Below, piece after piece: positions 14,315 to 18,097 of a stretch of DNA of 18,097 nucleotides. The notes under the pieces are model-generated. The model saw only the letters and a program-made list of their open reading frames with translations. It ran no database searches and was not told the DNA's origin. The stretch comes from an uncultured Candidatus Melainabacteria bacterium. GTDB taxonomy: Bacteria > Cyanobacteriota > Vampirovibrionia > Gastranaerophilales > Gastranaerophilaceae. The DNA lies in the NCBI GenBank assembly GCA_934754855.1, contig CAKVJR010000025.1:1-18097 (forward strand). The letters run 5' to 3'. A program made the translations under genes and the position numbers. Within the stretch, counting starts at the first letter, position 1, and every line of letters starts with the position of its first letter.

Positions 14315-15472
14315 CTAAGCAACTTCTTCTTGTTTTTCTGCTTCTTGTTTTGCGATTTCTTCGCTTACGTTAACTTCTTTGCCTGCTTGTCTTGCTTCTC
14401 TTAACTCTTTGATTTTTTCAGGGTTAAGAACTTTGAGTTCGATAGCACCGAAAGATTCTTTTGAAAGAGTTTCTTTTACATCAACACCGTAGTCATCGTA
14501 TCTGTTATCGATTTTGCCGTCAACAACTTGTTGTTGGAACCATTCGATGTGTTGTTGTGCTTTTGCAGGGTATTCGGGGTGAACTTTCAACCATTCTGCA
14601 TAAGACATGTTGCCTCTCGGGTTGTTGCAATCTTTACATTCAGCGATGAAGTTTTGAGTTGCGTTCGGACCACCTAATGATTTCGGGTGGATATGTTCGA
14701 TTGTTTGCATTGAAGGTTCTAACAATCTTCTTGCAATTGCTTGCGGGCTGCCGTTTGCTTGACCGTATGCCTTTTTAACTTCATCAAAACTTGCAGGAAT
14801 ATTCATTGCTGCGTCGATAACTTTATCATAAGTTACAGGGTCAATTGAATCTGCAACTTTGTTCAATTTTTCTGTAAATTGCATTCTTGCAATTTTACCG
14901 CCTTGGATTTTTTCAATTTCTGATGAAATCAATTTTGAAACGGGGTTGTCTTCGCCATAAGTTGCTTTAACAACTGTATCTGCACCTTTTAATGAGTTGA
15001 TGCAATAGTTTTGAGTTTTTTCTTTAAGACCTTTACCAACCATACCTTTTGCTCTTGCAAGGTCACCGCCGTGTGCTCTTGCTTCTTGAGCAGCAAGCAT
15101 CATAATAACTCTTTGAGGAGTTCTGAAGAAATCTTTTTCTTCTTCAATTTTATCTGCTAATTTTTCGCCTTTAACATTAGCAAATTCTCTCGCCTTCGTG
15201 TCCATTTGGTTTGCTCTGACCATTCTGCCACCACAGCAGCAGCAAGGTACATCGTCAATTTTTTTTGTAATAAAACCGCCTGTGCTTACGGGGAAACCGC
15301 CAAATGAAACTGTTGCGGCTTGACCACCCATAAAGTATGATTTCAATGCTCCTTGTTCAGCAACTTTTTGTTGAACTTCAGGTTTTTCTGAAGCAATAGG
15401 GTTTGAAACTTTTTTATTTTCAACTGCTTTTGTTGAAATAACATTTACTGAATTAATCGGAGCGATTGCCAT
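14315..15472 (-). CDS. HNH-endonuclease-like protein with split zinc site
   Basis: A 385-aa protein without signal peptide. Residues 259-288 carry an HNH core: E-H-I-H-P-K-S-L-G-G-P-N (259-270), a second Asn at 274 and C279-x2-C282-N-N-x-R-G. HNH nucleases of this type need a second CxxC for zinc; the only candidate is the CCCCGG cluster at 77-82, some 180 residues earlier. The segment between is mainly helical and charged. The first 65 residues are low-complexity and end in VSFGG, a style I associate with gut Melainabacteria proteins (inference). The last 40 residues are acidic/basic helix. It has its own terminator, and a start at ATG 15472 with only a weak SD. Phage, mobile-intron or toxin origin is possible, but no such neighbours are visible. 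Confidence 0.65.
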   Translation of the reverse strand: MAIAPINSVNVISTKAVENKKVSNPIASEKPEVQQKVAEQGALKSYFMGGQAATVSFGGFPVSTGGFITKKIDDVPCCCCGGRMVRANQMDTKAREFANVKGEKLADKIEEEKDFFRTPQRVIMMLAAQEARAHGGDLARAKGMVGKGLKEKTQNYCINSLKGADTVVKATYGEDNPVSKLISSEIEKIQGGKIARMQFTEKLNKVADSIDPVTYDKVIDAAMNIPASFDEVKKAYGQANGSPQAIARRLLEPSMQTIEHIHPKSLGGPNATQNFIAECKDCNNPRGNMSYAEWLKVHPEYPAKAQQHIEWFQQQVVDGKIDNRYDDYGVDVKETLSKESFGAIELKVLNPEKIKELREARQAGKEVNVSEEIAKQEAEKQEEVA

Positions 15473-15786
15473 TTATACCACACTTTCTTACACACTATGC
15501 AGATTTTTGTAAATCCTTACCCTTCCATGAAGTTGGCTGAAAAAATAAATTGCCTTTTTCGCTAAAATTTGCCCCTTTTTCTTCATAAAACTTCACAAAA
15601 ATCATTAAAATCCACACAGTGATTGAATTTTATTTTTTGGGGCGAAAACCAAAAAGCCGTATTGTTTTTACTAATATTGGTAGGTTAAAATCGGGATAAG
15701 ATTTTCAGAGATTTTCGTGATTTTTTGTTAAGAATGCCTTTCAAATTCTTGCGGATAAGTTTTGCTCGTTTTATTATAAAGTCGTT
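15473..15786. other. Gene-free divergent intergenic region
   Basis: These 314 nt separate the divergent HNH and peptide-transporter genes. I see no coding frame of any merit and no riboswitch or tRNA. It holds the transporter promoter at its right end, an inverted repeat TTTTTGG/CCAAAAA with an 8-nt loop at 15634-15655, and at the left end presumably the HNH promoter (TTTACA and TAAGAA 17 nt apart is the best I see, weak). Confidence 0.5.
15749..15777 (+). promoter_or_regulatory. Promoter of the peptide transporter, near-leaderless
   Basis: TTGCGG (15749-15754) and TATTAT (15772-15777) are exactly 17 nt apart. The -10 ends 9 nt before the ATG at 15787, so the leader would be about 0-3 nt. 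No SD is present before the start. Confidence 0.5.
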
Positions 15787-17136
15787 ATGGATAAGAATGT
15801 ATTGGGCGGCCACCCTAAAGGCCTTTATTTATTGTTTTCGGTCGAAATGTGGGAAAGATTTTCCTATTATGGTATGAGAGCATTATTGGTATTATATTTA
15901 ATCCAATATTTGTTCCAAGGAATGGACGAAAAGGTTGCAACGCAGTATGCGGGTAACATTTACGGTTGGTACACGGGACTTGTTTATTTGACGCCTCTTG
16001 TCGGCGGATACATTGCGGACAAGTTTTTGGGTCAAAGAAGGTGTATCTCTATCGGTGCTATTGTTATGGCAATCGGTTTATTTACGCTTGCTGCAAGCGG
16101 TTGCGAATGTTTACGCAGTTGCTCGGTCATTATTTTCACATTGGGCTTGACCCTGATGATTATTGCAAACGGATTTTTCAATTCCAACATCAGCACAATC
16201 GTCGGAATGCTTTACGGTGATGACAAACAAAAACGTGACGCAGGATTTACAATTTTCTATATGGGAATTAACCTCGGAGCGTTCTTCTCCCCTTTAATTT
16301 GCGGAACTTTGGCTCAATTATATGGCTTTAAATACGGATTTATGGCTGCGGGAATGGGTATTATTTTCGGTTATATAACATATAAATTGGGCGAAAATAA
16401 ACTCTTGGGTGAACACGGTTTAAGACCTGTTCAAACGGAAGTTGTCCGTGAAACATCGGAAGAAGAAGATGTTGTCGTAAGAAAGAAACTTACAACTCGT
16501 GAAAAAAGAAGAATTTATGCGTTGTTCATTTTGATGACGTTCTCGATTTTCTTCTGGATTTGTTTTGAACAAGCAGGTTGTTCGTTCACGTTATTTGCAG
16601 AAAACGAAACGCAAAGATATATCGGCAATTTTGAAATTCCGACGGGTTATTTCCAATCCTTAAATCCTTTGTTCATCATCACAATCGCTCCTTTGATGTC
16701 AATGTTTTGGAGTTGGTTGGCAAGCAAAGGAAAAGAACCGACATCTGTCGTTAAATTCTGCATAGCACTTGCTATGGTTGGTTTTTCGGCATTGATTATG
16801 GCAACGGCGGCACACTTTACACACGGAACATCGCTTGTATCTCCGTTGTGGCTTGTATTTACATATCTTTGTGCAACACTTGCCGAATTATGCTTGTCAC
16901 CGATTGGCTTGTCTTTGGTAACAAAACTTGCACCTGTACAATTTGCCTCAATTTTGATGGGAACATGGTTCTTATCAAGTTTCTTCGGAAACCTTATTGC
17001 AGGCGTGTTCTCAGGATTTTACGAACACATGTCACACACTTTGTTCTTCTGCATTCTCGCAGGTGCGGCATTCGTAATTGCAATTATCTTGACTGCAATA
17101 AGACCTGTATTGCAACTTTGGATGGGCAAAAATTAG
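15787..17136 (+). CDS. dtpT: POT-family proton-coupled di/tripeptide transporter
   Basis: This inner-membrane symporter imports di- and tripeptides with protons. The 449-aa protein has the POT signature E-x-x-E-R-F-x-Y-Y-G at residues 20-29 (E20, E23, R24, F25, Y27, Y28, G29) and the second signature FYMGINLGAFFSPLICG about residue 156-172. It has the LxPLxGGxIAD-type loop (TPLVGGYIADKFLGQRR) and about twelve hydrophobic stretches; a charged cytoplasmic loop (residues 215-245, EEEDVVVRKKLTTREKRR) separates the halves. Length is at the short end for the family. The start at 15787 fits the family N-terminus. It is convergent with the helicase gene and shares a terminator with it. The gene symbol is by family resemblance. 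Confidence 0.92.
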   Translation: MDKNVLGGHPKGLYLLFSVEMWERFSYYGMRALLVLYLIQYLFQGMDEKVATQYAGNIYGWYTGLVYLTPLVGGYIADKFLGQRRCISIGAIVMAIGLFTLAASGCECLRSCSVIIFTLGLTLMIIANGFFNSNISTIVGMLYGDDKQKRDAGFTIFYMGINLGAFFSPLICGTLAQLYGFKYGFMAAGMGIIFGYITYKLGENKLLGEHGLRPVQTEVVRETSEEEDVVVRKKLTTREKRRIYALFILMTFSIFFWICFEQAGCSFTLFAENETQRYIGNFEIPTGYFQSLNPLFIITIAPLMSMFWSWLASKGKEPTSVVKFCIALAMVGFSALIMATAAHFTHGTSLVSPLWLVFTYLCATLAELCLSPIGLSLVTKLAPVQFASILMGTWFLSSFFGNLIAGVFSGFYEHMSHTLFFCILAGAAFVIAIILTAIRPVLQLWMGKN

Positions 17137-17162
17137 TTAAACAAATAAAAATTTCCACACAA

Positions 17163-17193
17163 AAAAAAGACGGATTTGAAAGTCCGTCTTTTT
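17163..17193. terminator. Bidirectional terminator between convergent genes
   Basis: AAAAAGACGGA pairs with TCCGTCTTTTT around an 8-nt loop. The A-run before and T-run after give a U-tract in both directions, serving the peptide transporter (+) and the helicase (-). Confidence 0.88.
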
Positions 17194-17202
17194 ATTTATA
17201 AA

Positions 17203-18097
17203 TTATAATAAATTCTCGATTATCCTTGAAACACAGGCTTCTTTGCTTCTTACCCAATCTCGGTATGAAACTCTCATAACTTTCATGCCCGAACGTTCCA
17301 AAATCAATTGTTTTTTGATGGGGGAAATATTTGATTTAACCTCGTCTTTCATACCGTCACATTCGACAACGATTGACTTTCCGTCGGAATTTGTAACGAG
17401 AAGGTCACATTTGAAACCGGCAGAAACGTAACCGCCTTTGACGTCGAAACCTTTTTCTTCGAGTGCGGTTGCAACATCTTTTTCAAAATCATTATTGAAA
17501 GTGCTGATATAGCCCTCAGTTTGGACGAGATGGCGTTGTGCCTCATAAGTTTTAATATGTTCGATATAATCTCTCATCAAACCTGCCGAAAAACTGTCAG
17601 GGTCTTTTGAGAGGAACGAAATGCACTGTTTTCTTGCACGGGTAACAGCGACATTAAACAAATTCGGTTTTTGCAAAAATGCCAAACTTTGTGTAAAACT
17701 GTTATCTGCAATTGCCCAAGACATAATGATAATGTCACGTTCGTCCCCTTGGAAAGTATGAGCCGTACCGACATCAATCGAGTGACGTTGAAGCGTTGCG
17801 TCCGAAAATGCTTTCATCAAGGACTTTTTGATTGCCTCAACCTGACTTCTGAACGGTGAAATAATACCGATTGAAACAGGTTTGTAATTTTTATCATTCT
17901 TTTTGGCTTCGTCACGAATAATTATTTCGTGCAATTTTTCAACGATAGCCTCGATTTCGGGAATATTTCTCGTAGCATCACCGTCAACTTTTCCGTTTTC
18001 GACTCGGCAAAGTTCCAAAACCTTTATGCTGTCGTCGTTTTTGGTCATAATTCTGAGTCCGCCGCCGTAAAATTCCTTGTTGCTGAACTCAATAATC
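17203..18097 (-). CDS. SF1 (AAA_12-type) helicase C-terminus fused to MTES_1575-like nuclease domain, 5' part outside window
   Basis: The open frame continues through the right edge, so only the last 297 residues are seen; the first in-window residues (IEFSNKEFYGGGLRI) are typical of the middle of COG1112-like SF1 helicases, so the ATG at 18048 is internal. Helicase motifs: IGIISPFRSQ, motif V DVGTAHTFQGDERDIII, and motif VI NLFNVAVTRARK. After a linker, FEKDVATALEEKGF, then KCDLLV and SIVVECDG, then ERSGMKVMRVSYRDW form a restriction-endonuclease fold domain like REase_MTES_1575 (ECDG as the catalytic acidic motif). Such helicase-nuclease fusions are linked with DNA/RNA processing or phage defence; which applies is not visible. 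The Walker motifs lie outside. Confidence 0.82.
   Translation of the reverse strand, partial: IIEFSNKEFYGGGLRIMTKNDDSIKVLELCRVENGKVDGDATRNIPEIEAIVEKLHEIIIRDEAKKNDKNYKPVSIGIISPFRSQVEAIKKSLMKAFSDATLQRHSIDVGTAHTFQGDERDIIIMSWAIADNSFTQSLAFLQKPNLFNVAVTRARKQCISFLSKDPDSFSAGLMRDYIEHIKTYEAQRHLVQTEGYISTFNNDFEKDVATALEEKGFDVKGGYVSAGFKCDLLVTNSDGKSIVVECDGMKDEVKSNISPIKKQLILERSGMKVMRVSYRDWVRSKEACVSRIIENLL

Noticed and set aside
15473..15786. Riboswitch or small gene in the 314-nt gap
   Set aside because: No conserved core, no terminator hairpin before the transporter and the promoter lies at the very end next to ATG, leaving no leader to hold a riboswitch.

Overview
The window is an AT-rich stretch of a Gram-negative bacterial chromosome with ordinary housekeeping and cell-surface genes. 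A very large type V-like autotransporter, a Stealth/PIG-L/glycosyltransferase surface operon, several MFS transporters and a protein with a disordered 'VSFGG' N-terminus together fit a host-associated gut lineage. My best guess is a Vampirovibrionia/Melainabacteria (Gastranaerophilales)-like organism; a low-GC gut alphaproteobacterium or an Elusimicrobium-like organism is possible. This is inference: there is no rRNA or marker gene to decide it. UGA is used as a stop in one gene only; most genes end in TAA, three in TAG.

Layout, left to right. 1-338 is gene-free, with structured or repetitive intergenic DNA and a terminator. 339-1358 (-) is a branched-chain amino-acid aminotransferase. Between it and the next gene a promoter and a strong terminator on the + strand enclose about 85 nt without a real ORF, a candidate small RNA. 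1661-2371 (+) is a PHP-family phosphoesterase, followed by a FucP-like MFS transporter (2418-3566, +). 6359 down to 3578 (-) is a tight three-gene operon of a Stealth phosphotransferase, a PIG-L deacetylase and a GT-B glycosyltransferase, probably acting on a surface glycan. 12097 down to 6518 (-) is a 1859-residue autotransporter with nine regularly spaced GGA[IV] repeats, large duplicated passenger modules and a C-terminal beta-barrel.

12243-12787 holds a small divergent module. On the - strand is an XRE-type helix-turn-helix gene broken by one in-frame TGA; on the + strand is an unrecognised 87-residue Cys-containing protein. The two share a short intergenic region with two CAAG-N5-CTTG palindromes lying inside overlapping divergent promoters, which looks like an autoregulated switch. 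Next come a sugar-porter MFS gene (12784-14142, -), an HNH-nuclease-like protein with a split zinc site (14315-15472, -), a POT-family peptide transporter (15787-17136, +) and, running off the right edge, the C-terminal part of an SF1 helicase fused to a restriction-endonuclease-fold domain (-).

The genes do not form one pathway. The coherent units are the surface-glycan operon beside the autotransporter, and the HTH/small-protein divergent pair. The items most worth following are that pair and its operator, the candidate small RNA whose sequence resembles the antisense of the aminotransferase start, and several promoters whose -10 boxes sit so close to the start codon that the mRNAs should be leaderless.
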